A stretch of 64,000 nucleotides of DNA from Oryzias latipes (GCF_002234675.1 NC_019859.2:1255740-1319739), one strand, 5' to 3'. Shown: positions 23,560-36,637, counted from the first letter of the stretch. Translations and numbers: made by a program. Notes: generated by a model not told the origin, from the sequence alone.

Positions 23560-24018
23560 ACGGTGAGTTCTTCCCTGACGCTCCAGCTCAGACTCATGTT
23601 CCCACATCAGAACCACGAGTTCTGAGGGAAACATGAGAGGTTTGTCTGATCAGAACATCGGCTCCGACATGGAGGACAAGTGTCTGATTATGACCAGAAC
23701 CGTCTCAGGCTGCGGCCCATTCGGGCTCCTTTCTGCAGGTCTGTGGTTCCAAACCGGTTCCTTCGTGGTTCAGAAGGAAGGAGATCTGTTCTTGAACAGG
23801 TTCTGTGTCTGCTCCGTGATCAACTCTTTTCGGATCAGCGCTGAAGGAAATTTTCAGACGACCTGCATCTGCTCCCACGTTCACCCCTTAAAGCTGATTC
23901 AGAACCGGTCACCCTCAGAACCGGACTCACAGCAGAGCTGGTTCCACACAGAGCTGCTGGAAATGTCTGGTCCATGAAAGCCGCGAGTCTTTCCCAAGCT
24001 CCGCCTTCTCTGTTTCAG

Positions 24019-25970
24019 GTTGTGACGTGTCGCCTGGTTTGTCTGTGAGGGTTCGCTGGACGTGACCTCCTCGCCGTTTCTCCTCGCCGTCCCCCCTCCT
24101 CTCAGCTGCAGCGCTGCAGGATTTCAACGCCATCGTTCAGTTTTCTTTGCAAACCTGGGACACGTTCGGGACAGCAGGTGTCTCTTTCTCAGAGCAGAGC
24201 TCCAATCACAACGGCTGAGACCTGGCTCCTCCCCCTCCACAGAAATGTGATGTCATTTCCTCTCTGTTGCATAAAGACGTGGCTCTCTGGGTGTAATTAC
24301 TTTAGCCTTTGTGCGCGGCTGTGGTAAACCGCCATGTCTGCGCTCGCCGTGTTGTTGTGACATTACAGCGAGGGGGGGGTCAGGTCACTGTGTGTGAGTG
24401 AGAATGCCCCCCCCCCTTTCTGTAACTCGCCACTACATTCCACCTCCAGCTCTGCTCCGCTGAGGTCCCGGTTGCCATGGTGATCCCAATTCAGTCCTCC
24501 ACTCGACCCCTTTTGATGAGTTCCCGCCGCCCCCGTGCAGATGTCCCTCCGGGGGCGGGGTTTCTGTTTGGAGCATGCCGACCCCCCCGAACCTGCTTTT
24601 CTTCCTCCAGGTGTGACGTCTCTTTCACGCATCCGTATCATCGCGGCGAACCGCCCCGCCTGCCGACCACAGCCCCTCCCCCATCCCTCCCCCCAGTCCG
24701 TTTCTCCAAAACCACTTCGCTTCAGCCAAAAAGAAACAAAATCAAAATACAGCTACTTTTTAGAAAGACCAAATTGTGTTTTTTTCCTGCCCCCCTCCCT
24801 CACTCCTCAGCCCCTCTTCGTGGCGGCGGCGGCGACAAACGCCTGAGCGGCACCGGTTCCAGGTGCTTCAGCTGGTTCTGCTGAGAACAGCAGCTGCAGA
24901 ACCTTTGGAGGAAAACACTTTCCGGGTTTGGAAACAACCGAACCAAACGTGTCCCTCTGTGGGAACGCCGCTTCAAATGAAAAGATTCCTATTTTTAAAT
25001 CAAAAACTATAAGCTCCGCCTTCACCCCGCCCACCTGATTACTTGTAAAAACCAGTGAAGGACCAGAAATGGGGGGGACAAATGAGTCTGACAGGGGTTT
25101 ATAGAAATCAATAGATGCCTGTCAGTTAAAAGACGGCGTCACCCATCCCTGAAATGTTTAGGTAAAATTTTAACCTTTTGGCTCTTTGCTCCGCCCCTCA
25201 AACTGCCATAGCTCCAATCGTGTACCTAATTAACACAATTTTGATGGATTCTGACGTTTTTTTTTGGGTCAGAATCAGCTGATTGACATCGATTGCTCAA
25301 ACGCTTCACTACTGGTTGTAAAGCTGCCGTTCTCCACTTTCAGAAGCCGCTGGAACTGCGTTGAAAATAATAATAACTGCGTTAAAGGTTCAAGAGTTAT
25401 CGAAGAACGTCAACACTGGAGCTCCACTATAACCCAGTTTAGCAGAATATACTATCTCATCAGTGTTCTACCTGCTGGCCAAACAACCCCGCCTAGTGGT
25501 TGTGCGGTGAACTGCATGAGCTTCAATCCGGAGGGTTCTCAGTTCCTTCTGCGAACTTCTCAGGATTTCTTTCTTAGTCTGAGAATATTCCATCTTCGGT
25601 GTTGGGACAGCATCCAACGTCAGCGCGCCCACCGAGCCGGACGCTGGACCAAAGGAGCAGCAGAGGGGTGGAGATGATCGAACTGTTGGGCAAACGTACG
25701 ACCAAGACGGAAATGATTGTTTTCATGTAAGCAGCAGCAGGAGATGCATCAGTGAGATGAAGGGACTGAACAAACACCCTGAATCATCTCAGGCTGGACC
25801 GGACTCCGAGTGTATTTGGGGTCGCCATGGCAACGAGGAAACGAGCCACTCGTGTACATAACAATGGAGATCAGATATGTGTGTGTTCCTGTGTTTGTGT
25901 GATTATTCTGTGTGTGTGGCATCACATGTGACCCCCCCCCACCCCTCAATAAAGCGTGGAGTCCTGAAGT
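24019..25970 (+). other. Probable 3' UTR exon of atp6v0e
   Basis: A good acceptor (TTCTCTGTTTCAG) ends at 24018, matching the donor just after the stop codon at 23560. The region up to the AATAAA at 25948-25953 has no credible ORF. Exon extent is inferred. The true 3' end could be earlier. Confidence 0.35.
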
Positions 25971-27834
25971 CAGCAGCTGCTCTCCTGAATCATTGATGCT
26001 CCTGCGAGGAGGATCCAGTGAACATTTCAAATGTCAGAGACGCACAAAGGAGCACATTCCTGACGGCGGGCGCTCCTCTTTCCCAGCGTGGGTGTGTGTG
26101 TGTGTGTGTGGGGGGGGGGTCTACAGCTTCTGCTCCAAAGTTCTGGAGCTGATGTGAGCTCCTCTCTTTTCCTCAAACTCAGCCTTCATCAACCATCTGG
26201 TCTGAGGATGACACCATCGTCATGACAACGGCAAACAACAATCTGATTAAAAAGGAGGAAGTAGCCAAAGGATTTCTTTTTGATCTTTCTTTAAGAAGTG
26301 TTTTGACCGAGGCTTTGAAGAAAAATCTATGATTTGTTTGTGATGTTCAAACAGAAAAGGTTTAAAGACGTCAGAAAGCTAAAAACAGGAATACAATATT
26401 TCACTGTGAATGCTGAAAAGAACTCTTGAACAATGAGGGACAGTTAGTTTATGTCCCAAGAAAATCTAAGGACATTTTAGCAAAAGTAAATGATGAGCAG
26501 CAGGAAATCTTCAGAGTTCACTGGAATCATCAAAACAAACTTTGTTTTTTTAAATCCTTTCTGATGCTTTAAGGGCTTAAGTGCTTTAAGCAAAAAACAC
26601 GACTGAAGAGGAAAATTTCAAATTAAAATCAACCCTCCCCTTTGCACAAATTCAAATATGTATAATTTATTTCATTAAAAAATACATTAAATAACAATAA
26701 AACTTAGAATAATTGAGCAGGTGGGATGATCTAAAAGCCGTGTTGAACAGGTGAGTCTTGAGCGTCATCCCAAAATCCTGAAGAGTGAAATGTTTTCAGA
26801 CGCCAGAGGAAAACTGAGCTGCTCAGAGAAACGGGTGAAATGTTGAAAACGTCTCTCCATCACGGTCAGGATCTTTACTGAAATGAAACCCGGACAAACG
26901 AAGGTTTTTCTTCAGCAGCTGAACATCTGATGAGTTCAGATTTCAGCCTTTCCTGCTGCATGATGGGAATTCACACCATTAAATTCCACCTGATTTAGCA
27001 TCACCATGAACTATTGTCTAACTGAAAGTCAGCCATGAAGGTTAATATTTGCTCATTAGGACAGGTTTTATAAATTCTGTGTTTTCTATGTAGTGACAGA
27101 AATACATTTTTCTGAACAAAACCCTTCAGAAAGTTCAGGAAGATCTGGGATTGTCATCCTCCATCAGCAGAAAGAGTCGGATCGTTTGATCCAAAGATGG
27201 CCGACTCCCTGCTTCCAGCATGGACGGGACGTTTGCTGACGTTTCTCCTCAGACGGACGTTTGAGCTGGCTTCCTTCTCCTGCCCACGCCGGCGGAGCCG
27301 CTGAAGCAAATTCCCGCCTCAGCGGACAATCTTATCTGTCCGTCCTCTGTCAGACCCGGAAGATGCAGCCTAATGTGCTCATGCACCATGACAACCTACT
27401 TTCCCCGGAGAACGCCTGAAGGTTTCACAGAGCTGATGCAGGCAGCCACAGGAGCTGACCTACATAACGGCATCAGGCCTGGAAGCTCCGGTCCTCTGTG
27501 AGGGAGAGCGTCTGAGTCTGGATCTGCCGGTTTGGGCTAAAAACCGGATGGACTGAAGCAAAGACGGTCCCTGAAACGGATCAGGCGAGTCTGTGTCTCT
27601 AAAGCTAAAGACGAGACGTAAAGGAAAAAGAATCCCAGAGAAGATTCAGTCGATGGAATCCGGCAGACGAAACCAAAGAGCAGGAAGGCGGACCGCTCAG
27701 CAGAACCACAGACGGATGTTTGATCAGCAAACAGAACCCAGAGGACTGCAGTTAAACATGAAACTGAAACTCCTCATCTGTCAGAAATGGTTGGAGGTTC
27801 TGGAGCTTCAGAGCTGCTGGATTCAAAGTCCGAT

Positions 27835-28010
27835 CACTGATTCATTCATCCTCTGAACCGTCATGTCCCTTTCAGGGTCACAGGGCTGCTGGAGCCTATC
27901 CTGGCCACTCGTGAGCGAAGGCGGGGGACACCCTGGAGAGGTCGCCATTCTGTCGCAGGGCCACAAACACGCTCACATTCACACCTAGGGGCAGTTTAGA
28001 GGAACCAATG
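27835..28010 (+). repeat. Dispersed repeat, copy 3 of 3
   Basis: GGGCTGCTGGAGCCTATCCT, GACACCCTGGAGAGGTCGCC, TCTGTCGCAGGG, then CACGCTCACATTCACACCTA. This copy extends further 3' than the other two. Confidence 0.65.
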
Positions 28011-29206
28011 AACCGGTTTCCACGGCTTTCCCAGTGGACTTTTAGTGAGGATGATGATGCTTTTAGCCAAAATCTTTTTAAAAATGTGCCGTTTTCTGGG
28101 ACATAGTTTCTGCAGAGCGGCAGGAGTTCATCAGAAATTCACCTTTGAGTTGTTGTTGGCACAGAAGTAAGCCTCTGCTGATATCCCATCATCCATTTGT
28201 TTACTTGCTCTCCAGCTAGCTTACAGCCCCAACCTAACATTAGCGGTGCAGAAAAACTGGCAGCTCCTCAGATCCATCCGTCCGTCCGGTTCTGGTCCAG
28301 ATTCCAGCTCCGACCAGGAAAACAAAGACATTCATGGATCTGTTGGTCTGCAGGTGGATGACCTGAAAGGGGCGGAGCAGGAAGACTGTAGCTCCGCCCC
28401 GCGTATCTTCTACATCACAAACACAATCTTTAAAACGACAGTTTTTCACAACAGTTTGAATAGAAAATACTCAGAAATGCAGTTTTGATCCTAGTTTTGT
28501 CCTCCATCATCAGAAAAAGCCATGAGAACACGTTAAAAAAAACAGACGGATGGATCCGTTAGGTTCTGTTCACAGGAAATGGTTCAGCTTTTCTTAAATC
28601 TATAAATAGGATGAGGTGTGGGCCTCTGCAGCGTTGACGTCTTTAGATCTTTATGTGAATAATCCTGGAGAAAGAAGCAAAAATGACCTGAACTGGAACC
28701 CGACTGGCAGCATTGAGAGGGAAGCAGCAGAACACGGACGCTCTGATGTCCACGCAGGTGTGAATGCAGCATGAGAACTTCAGGGTCCAGCGGTCGGGAA
28801 AGGGTCCTGCATCCAGAGGCTGCAGGGAACGTTTGGAGGGTGAGATGAGAGGAGCAGCAGCTCCTCATCCAAAAGTCTCACCGTTTGGTTAAATCAGGTT
28901 TATGGGATGGAATTGAGTCTAAACTCATCAACAATCCGTCTGATGAGATGTTTTCTGCATTGCGTTTATCAAACCGGGCAGAAACAAACTCCTGGTCGTC
29001 CTCTGAAGCTCCAGATGTTTCTGTGTTCAGCTGGACGTCTTCCTGAATGGAACCAGATGCGCTGAGATAAGTAAATGTTTCAGAGATCTGTTGAAGGTTT
29101 CTGCAGGAACACGATCGCGTGGATCTCCTGTGATCCGACCACCATGCAGGTCGTGAAACCGCCTGAAGAGCAGCCAGCCGGAGTTCAGACGGGTTCTCCT
29201 GGTCTT

Positions 29207-29253
29207 GGCTGCTCCACGGCTGCTCCACGGCTGCTCCACGGCTGCTCCACGCC
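29207..29253 (+). repeat. 12-bp tandem repeat x 4
   Basis: The unit GGCTGCTCCACG is repeated four times without interruption. Confidence 0.85.
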
Positions 29254-30149
29254 GCGATGCCGGTTTCCTGGGACTCAGAAGAGTCTGCAGGATTCCACGT
29301 CTGATGGTTCAAACAGAACAACAGACAAATGTTAGCAGGTCGTTCAAAACAAATGTCCTTTAGCTTTGGTTTCAGTAGAAATCTTGACTAGAGTGTTTGT
29401 TTTTCTAATAAATATGAGAACATTTTTATAAATGGGACTCTAATCGTCACAGAGGTGGACTCTCACAGAAGTAATAAACATAAATCATATTTTGGTGTGA
29501 TAACAGAAGCTTTCTGTTTTGTGCATCCTCTGTGCCTCCGCCGTGTCTCTCGGAGATCCGGTGGATCCAGCGGCGGGGCTCAGCCGGGAAGCAGCCCGGA
29601 CAAAAGCTGGGGTCACCGGGTTCACAGCCACGAATCTGTCCTTAAAGATGGGTCGTGGGGCTCCACCCCTCCTCCGAGGGCGTGTCCCAGAAAAAGATAG
29701 ATTGCTTTCACTTTGTGTCAAGCATGAGTGACGAGTCCCAAACCGGAAAACAAGGAAGTACACCTTCACAATAAAAGCATCACTAGAATATAATGGAAAC
29801 ATAATTTCTTCTCCATGATCTCCATGTATTAATGCTTTTTGTTAAACAACAAAATGTTGCTCATATTTACGTGAGCTGTGTTTTTATAGTATTATTTATG
29901 CTTGCAGCAGAAAACAATCATTTTCAAAAGTAAAAGATAAAAAAACAGACTTAAAGAAACTTTTTAAAGAAACCTCTTTCCATCTATCTGGTAGGGTTCT
30001 CCGTGTACCAAGAACAGCGCAAAACTAAAGAATACATTTTAATATTTGAATGTTTTATGGTTTTATTTTATTGCTTTGATTTTTTACCCCAGGTGTGCTA
30101 GTGTTGTTATAAAAGAAATAAGCTGGCCGCATTTTAAATTCTTTCTAGG

Positions 30150-30204
30150 TTCTATTCTATTCTATTCTATTCTATTCTATTCTATTCTATTCTATTCTAT
30201 TCTA
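30150..30204 (+). repeat. (TCTAT)n microsatellite
   Basis: Eleven perfect pentanucleotide units of TCTAT. Confidence 0.95.
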
Positions 30205-30649
30205 ATCTGCAAAAACTCTCCTAAATCTGTATCTAACCTTTTGCATTAAGGTCGATTTCAATTTGGAACAAGTTGGAACGACTTAAGACTAATAAACTAA
30301 ATGTTAATTACGTCATAAACTTCAAACAAATAATTCCCTACTTCAGTTCTGATAGTAAAACCATTGAAAATTAAATTATTTTATTACTTCTTCAAGTTAA
30401 AATGTATATACAGAAATGAAGAGTCAGAAAATGTTTGCCTAAATGTACTAACTTAGCCTAAATGTATTGGGTTTATTACTGAACACTTGCTAATTAATCT
30501 CGTTGTTTTCTGTTGCAAACGTATACTTTCCTATTTACAAGCCCTCTGTTGTAGTTCTGTGTAGAAAATGCTCATTGCTTTGTTTTGGATCCACAGGTTT
30601 GTGTGTTTTGTAATCGGGTTGACTCTTAATAAAGTTGCTTTAAAAGAGA

Positions 30650-30795
30650 CTTTTAATTTGAAAGGCGTGGGCGGAAGTGAGTCGGTGAAGTCTGATTTCT
30701 GTGTGTTTATTTACTGAATTTGACGTGAAGTGAAGTCGCAGTAATTCACAGCTGAGAAGTGTTTGCACAGATGACACACCTGACGCTGCTGACAG
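30650..30795 (+). promoter_or_regulatory. crebrf: Candidate crebrf promoter and first non-coding exon
   Basis: The stretch contains TGACGTGA (30721-30728), a CRE/UPR-element-like site, and ends in a strong donor CTGACAG|GTGAGT (30795/30796) at the border of a large CpG-rich block. It is the only good exon-like end between atp6v0e and the crebrf coding exons on the plus strand. An ATG at 30771 opens a short upstream frame (MTHLTLLT) into the donor. Assignment to crebrf is inferred from position. Confidence 0.45.
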
Positions 30796-32560
30796 GTGAG
30801 TCCCGGAACACCGTCCGGTTTTACCGCCGCTGCGCTGCAGTTAGCCGACTCCTCCTAGCTAACGGCTACAGGCGGGAGAAAAGCGCCGCTCGACGGGAAC
30901 CGATGGGGACTAACGTGAAAAAGTGCTGAGAGCCGCGGCCGGAGGGTCAGTGCGAAGATCCGGGCGGACCGGAAACTTGATAAAGCTATTTTGGTTCCGG
31001 TTCTGGAGAAGTCTCGGTTGTTTCTAAAGAACCGAGCTCTTGTTTCCGAAACAAAAGGGGGTGGGGGGTAACAGTACCACAACCGGTCCCGTTTTTCCGC
31101 CATGAGACCCTTCGCTCGCGCGCGCCCACTAACTAACTTCCTCCGCGCGCGGCGGGATTCCGAGGGCAGCGGCACCGGCCTCCGGGAGCCTCCCCCCCCC
31201 CGCGCATGGTACGGTATAAAGTCTTCTGTAGAGGCCGACCCCCCCCCCCCCCCCACGTGTGTGTGGTAGGGGGGCACCGTTTCCGTGTTTCTGATGTCAA
31301 AGTTTATCCGGAGGAAAACCGTTTTTCTCTTCTTCTACTCGTAAATTAAAGCCTCTAACGGTCCTCCGGGATTCAAAAATGGCCACTTTGAGGCGGATTT
31401 TCATTCGCGGCTTAAACCTAAATGTTTGTTTTTATTGAATGTTGTTGTAAATTCGCGGTTTTGTGTAATAAACCCTTAAAAACGTGCATGAAGTATAATG
31501 ACCCGTTTATTCGGTATTAACGGCCGTTCTCCGCGTTTGGGGGGGGGGGGGGGTGATTAGCGCCAGCAGCGCCACACCTGCACGCGGACTCACGGACCAA
31601 CTAAGTTCTCCGGGTTTTGCTGTGAGTCGAGCTTTCTCTGAGGTTTGGCCCAGCAGGGCTGGACGCGGCGGTTCCGGTGGTCCGAACCCCATCCGCTCGA
31701 ACGGGAGCGCTGGACATCCGGTGGCACCGCCAGCTGCGCCCCGGTTTCATTGTTGTCTGCGCGCGGAGCAGCCCCCCCGTCTGGGCTGGAGATCCGCGCG
31801 ACGCCGCCGCTCCGGGGGAGAGCGGGGGTTGGACCGGGTCTACCAAAGGTTAGAACCGCACACAGGAGGGGGGGGGGGGGTCGGATCCGGGACGGTTCGC
31901 TCGCCGTGCGGGACCGTGCGCCGCCGGCAGCCACCATGGCACCCCCCCCCCTCTTCTGCTCCGGTGCTGCTGCACCCGGTGGGGGGGAGGGGGGCGTTGA
32001 CACGGTTCATGGGTGGACTCGGGGCCGGTTTGGCCTCTCTGGCTTCGGGGGGGCTGTGCACGCGCTCCGACGGAGAGGCCAAATATGGATAAACGGGGCC
32101 ACTTGTGCTCCCCCCTCGGAGTTCAAAGGACACAGGAGGGGGGGGGGGGCATCAGGTCATCTCCAAAGAAGGGATCAGGCGCGGGACTCTGGGCCCGCCC
32201 ACGTTCTTTGGACCTTTAATTTATCTTTATTTATTTATTAAATAATGTATCCACATAGATTCACCCCCCTCCTTTTTGTCAGCCAGGAGGACCCCCCCCC
32301 CCCCCCCCCCCCCGCGCGCCTCTGAGGGAGTTAGTCTCACTCCCCCATCCTCCTCTATTCGCGCGCCCCTCGTCCTCCCGGAGCTCGGATGTTCTCCCTT
32401 TCTTGGGGGGGGTCATTGTGTGGTCAGAGCGCGTGCACGCGTTGGTAATGCGCCTCGCGGTTTGGCCAAGTGTCCGCGCCCGTGATTGGACAAGAGATGC
32501 TGCGCGTTAATGTCCGGTCCAATGACAAACATTAAAATCTGGAAAACCAAAGAAACCCCC
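30780..32560. other. CpG island with long homopolymer runs
   Basis: Dense in CG dinucleotides (CGCGCGCGCCCAC, GCGCGCGGCGGG and so on), unlike the flanking AT-rich DNA. It contains C or G runs of 10-22 bases (for example 32292-32313). Long ORFs here result from GC richness. Confidence 0.6.
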
Positions 32561-32569
32561 CCCCCCCAC

Positions 32570-34480
32570 ACACACACACACACACTCCCCCCCCCCCCCT
32601 CCACGCTCATGTTCGGACCGTCCAGTCAGAACCAGAGTCTGGGGGGGGGGGGGGGGGGGGGGGTCAGTTCATGATCCAATCTGAAATCTGCTTTTCTGGG
32701 ACCCCGGGTGAAACCATTCTAGGATCAGAGCTGATGGTTCATTCCAGTTTATGTAAGAACAAAAACTTTAGGACATCCGTGTTTACAGGAAAAGTGAAAT
32801 GGATAGAAGGGCTTTGGGTGCAAACATCTGAAGGTGGAGGCGGTGTGGCAGATCGAACGTCACGCCGTACTGCCGTCTTGTCGGTGTCACGCTGTAAATG
32901 TTTGCTCTGCTGTTTGCTTGTTGTGTTTGGTTGTTGGGGTTGTTTACAGAGGAACTCATGGATGGATGGACATGAAGACCAGGGGGGGTTAACAGATCAC
33001 CAGGAAGTGTCTGCTGTGGTTTCCTGGTGTGTGGTTGTGTGCATGTGTGTGGTTGTGTGTGCGTGTGTGGTTGTTTGTGTGTAAGTGTGTGTGGTTTTGT
33101 GTGTGTGTGTTAGCAGCAGACCTTTAGACCAGCTTACAGTAACAGGGAAAGCTCTTCTTGTTCAGAGGCAGACCAGCTTCAGCTGAAGAACTAAAATACA
33201 GAAACTTCTGGAAACCAGAGATCAGAAAACATGTTCAGACTGAAACTCCAGAACAAAAGCCTGAAACGGATCACAGTGATTTTTCATAAGTTGGTTACGA
33301 GTTGGAAGGAAGTGATGAAGAATGCGGGAGGACGTTTGTCTGATCTCGTCTTCGGATCCCTTCACCGGTTCCTGGGATCCCCACATTCCTCGTGGAACGC
33401 CGTACGCGTCTTATATCCGCTCGTGTTCACGCCACGCTGGAAGCTGGCTTCTCCGGCTCATCCGGCTGCCAAATTCCAGTTTTCCGTGCGGCGAGCCAAT
33501 TCCAGCGTCATCCCAGTCCTCGTGTCCTCATTCTGGTGCGGCTCGGGTCAATCCGCCCACCATTTGACTGCATTGTTCTCGTTACCCTGAGGCCAGCTGT
33601 GGTAGAGCGGCTCTCCTGGGCTCTCTGCATGCTCTCTGCATGTTCTCTGCTGTTCCCTCTGTGTTTCATCGGGACACATCGGAGCAGAGCGGCTCTGTTT
33701 TCCGGTCTTCATGAAGATGAACTGCTGGATGAAGCAGGAAACGTCCACCCGTGATCTCCATCCAGTGGGTGTGGGGAATCCTGCAGACGTGTTGTAGGAA
33801 TCCATCAAAACACCTTCAGAAGCTCAGTTTTGTAAATTCTTCAGGACTTATTGTTGTAGAGAAGCCGCCCTTCTCCATAAAATGCTTTAAAAACGTTGGT
33901 GCATGACCGTCTTAATGACACTAGTTCATGATAAAATACAAGTTTCTCCTGAATCCCCATCAGCAGAGGGGAGGAGCGAACACGACTGCCTTAAAGGTCT
34001 GGTCCTCCCACCACCTCCTTTCTCCATGAGCGGCTGGGAAAACGGCTGTTTGACTCCTGAGGGGTTCAAACCGAAACGGAAGGATCTCCAGAGGGTCTTT
34101 GGAGCATCAACACAGCTGAACCTGCTTCACCTCAGCTGTGGTCATGTGACGGTTCAGGGTCACTTTTACCCAATTTATATCTCAAATTTATACTTTCTTT
34201 TGGTAAAAAAGACTTTGGGATTAAATTTTGATATAGAACCATCTTTAAAAAATTCTAATAAAAAGTATTTTAACTGAAAATCATACTGAAATGATCAAAT
34301 CCAAAAATAAAAATATTTTACATTACAAAACAAAAACTTTTTTTTTGCCTTAAAAAATAACATTTCTTCAAAATAAAACATATTTTTATTTTGGTTAGAA
34401 TTTTTATTTCTGCGTAAAGATTCTTTTGTTGCATTTCATTTTTTTACTGCCAGCCCTCGTAAAAAAAGCATTGACAACAG
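32570..34480. other. Large 5' intron of crebrf, nothing further recognised
   Basis: A (CA)n stretch near 32570-32585, a 23-bp G run at 32641-32663, and a (TG)n-like stretch at 33015-33110. The rest is unassigned. Confidence 0.4.
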
Positions 34481-34489
34481 GAAATTAAA

Positions 34490-35997
34490 TACCATAAATT
34501 CCGGACTACAAAGCTCACCCGATTACAAGCCGCACCCACCCATTTTCACGTGTTTAACTGCTTTTAAACATACACAAGCCGCGTCGGTGTAAAAGCCGCA
34601 TGTATTAGGCAACATAGTAAACCTGACCAATCACGTCCTGACTCCCAAACTAAGTGAGATATATAACCACACTGTGGGAGGAGTCAGCCTTGCCTCGGGC
34701 TCATGCATTTTGGGTATACCCACACCTGCTAAAAAGCATAGAACTCTATTCTGTTCACAAGTTCCTCGGTTATGGTTTTTTATTTTTAGTTTTTTTTTAC
34801 TTATTGACAATCTATGTATCATACATAAAATTACAAACAGTAACCATATAATCAACATTACATCCCTCAGTTATGATGAGGAAATTTACATCCGCGATTT
34901 CCCATGAGTCTTAGGGGCTAAAGGCGGGGCCTCGCCACACTGTTGTACGTGTTTAAGAATGAGCAAGTATCAGCAGTGCATGGAGGGGTGAACGGGAACA
35001 GCTCTCCTTCCGCTTGTGTCGCGGCAGCGTTATGGGAGTAACAGGGCTGGTTAAAAAACACACCAGTAAAATAAAGCGGCGGCGACTGAAAAGCGCGCGC
35101 CTCAGCGCGGCGCGTGCGTCAGAAGTTTCATTCCACAACAAACACTGTTGCGCCGCGGACGCCTCTCTGCGCCCCGCGCGCTCCCCTTCCTATCTTCTCC
35201 GACACCTCTGGCCAGGGCGGCTCCAGGGAGGAGCAAATCGTGTCTGTGCAGAGCAATCGGACTTAATGCTGTACGTTTTGTGGATGAGGGGCGGATGCGT
35301 TGTTACGTGTGGGAGCCATCAGACTGCCATCGGCCCCGCAGCTCTATGTGATGAGCAGCAGGAGGAGATCATGTCTCCAGCTCACACGGAGGCTGTGAGC
35401 TTTTCAATGCAAAATTCCGGACAGTCCTTAGAAACCGTAAAACCGATCACGTGGATTTGTTTCCAGTCGTGTCCCGGCAAAATAAAGGCTGATGTTATTC
35501 CCACATATTTACGTGCAGCCAGGCGAGTCACTATGACTCAGAGGTAAATTCACTCCGGAGCATGCGCTGTTCTCTCCGTCACGCAGCTGACCGGCTTTTC
35601 CAAACCCGTTGGTGATGGTGGATTTTTTTACGCTGCTTTTAACGATTGCTTTTAACTTGAAAGCTTCATCATATCTTAGCGGCGATCACGTGCACGTTGG
35701 GTCTAATGGCACCAAAGGATTCTGGGATGCGGCCGGGCATGCGAGTTTCGTTTTGTTGAACCATGACTGAAGTGTCTAAGACCTGAAGTGAGGTCCATGC
35801 TGTTTGGCTGTTTAGTGTGTTGAAAAACAAATGACTTGTGATTGGTGTCAGATAGAGAATTTAAACCATTCACTGAGTCCGAAAGTACGTACATGGCGGC
35901 CGCCAATTAAATCCATAAATTAGCCGCGTCACTGAACAAGCCGCAGGGCTGTAAGCACAGGAAAAAAGTAGCGGCTTATAGTCCGGAAGTTACGGTA
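34490..35997. mobile_element. 1.5-kb non-autonomous DNA transposon
   Basis: Imperfect inverted ends TACCATAAATTCCGGACTAC (left) and, read in reverse, TACCGTAACTTCCGGACTAT (right), followed on both sides by AAGCCGC-rich subterminal repeats. The interior is GC-rich in the middle (35080-35240) and carries no transposase. ORFs in it (35014-35547) show no known domain. The family is not named. Confidence 0.6.
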
Positions 35998-36140
35998 ATC
36001 TGTTCACATCTTGTGTAAATATCTCTACAGACTGCCGGAATTTACAGCTGAGAAAGAAAATGGAAAATCTTGAGTTTTATGTTCTTGGATGTTTATCAAT
36101 CAGGAAAATGTGTTTTAAAGCATCCAGCAGCAGAAGCTCA

Positions 36141-36637
36141 GAGGTTCTGGTGTTGGACGGGTTCTGCTACAGCAGAGGTTCTGATGTCGGACAGGTTCTG
36201 CTACAGCAGAGGTTCTGCTATAGCAGAGGTTTTGGTGTTGGACGGGTTCTGCTACAGCAGAGGTTTTGATGTCGGACAGGTTCTGTTACAGCAGAGGTTC
36301 TGGTGTCGGACGGGTTCTGTTACAGCAGAGGTTCTGGTGTCGGACGGGTTCTGCTAAAGCAGAGGTTCTGGTGTCGGACGGGTTCTGTTACAGCAGAGGT
36401 TCTGGTGTCGGACGGGTTCTGCTACAGCAGAGGTTCTGGTGTCGGACGGGTTCTGTTACAGCAGAGGTTCTGGTGTCGGAGGGGTTCTGTTACAGCAGAG
36501 GTTCTGGTGTCGGACTGGTTCTGTTACAGCAGAGGTTCTGGTGTCGGACGGGTTCTGTTACAGCAGAGGTTCTGGTGTCGGAGGGGTTCTGTTACAGCAG
36601 AGGTTCTGGTGTCGGACGGGTTCTGCTATAGCAAAGG
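36141..36637 (+). repeat. 34-bp minisatellite, about 15 copies
   Basis: Each unit is GGTTCTGTTACAGCAGA plus GGTTCTGGTGTCGGACG, with C/T, GG/CG and TA variants between copies. Because 34 is not a multiple of 3, all frames stay open for long stretches, producing several spurious 120-residue ORFs. Confidence 0.9.

Larger units (their letters stand above)
26000..30640. other. Intergenic region between atp6v0e and crebrf
   Basis: No gene was recognised. It holds the dispersed repeat at 27835-28010, a 12-bp tandem repeat at 29207-29253 and a pentanucleotide microsatellite at 30150-30204. Single ORFs here (such as 28878-29321 minus) lack family features and splice context. Confidence 0.45.

Noticed and set aside
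24363-25034. ORFs of 75-135 codons around 24.4-25.0 kb
   Set aside because: Several frames on both strands, no domain; the region fits the atp6v0e 3' UTR better.
28878-29321. 147-codon ORF (minus) in the atp6v0e-crebrf interval
   Set aside because: No recognisable domain, overlaps a 12-bp tandem repeat, and no splice partners.
30771-30795. ATG before a good donor as the N terminus of crebrf
   Set aside because: The family starts MPQ, found at 37169-37177 and joined in phase to the next exon; splicing 30795 to 36967 leads to a stop well before it. Treated as an upstream ORF.
31553-32241. ORFs of 179-198 codons in the CpG island
   Set aside because: Gly/Pro/Arg-rich translation of GC-rich DNA, open on both strands, no domain and interrupted by homopolymer runs.
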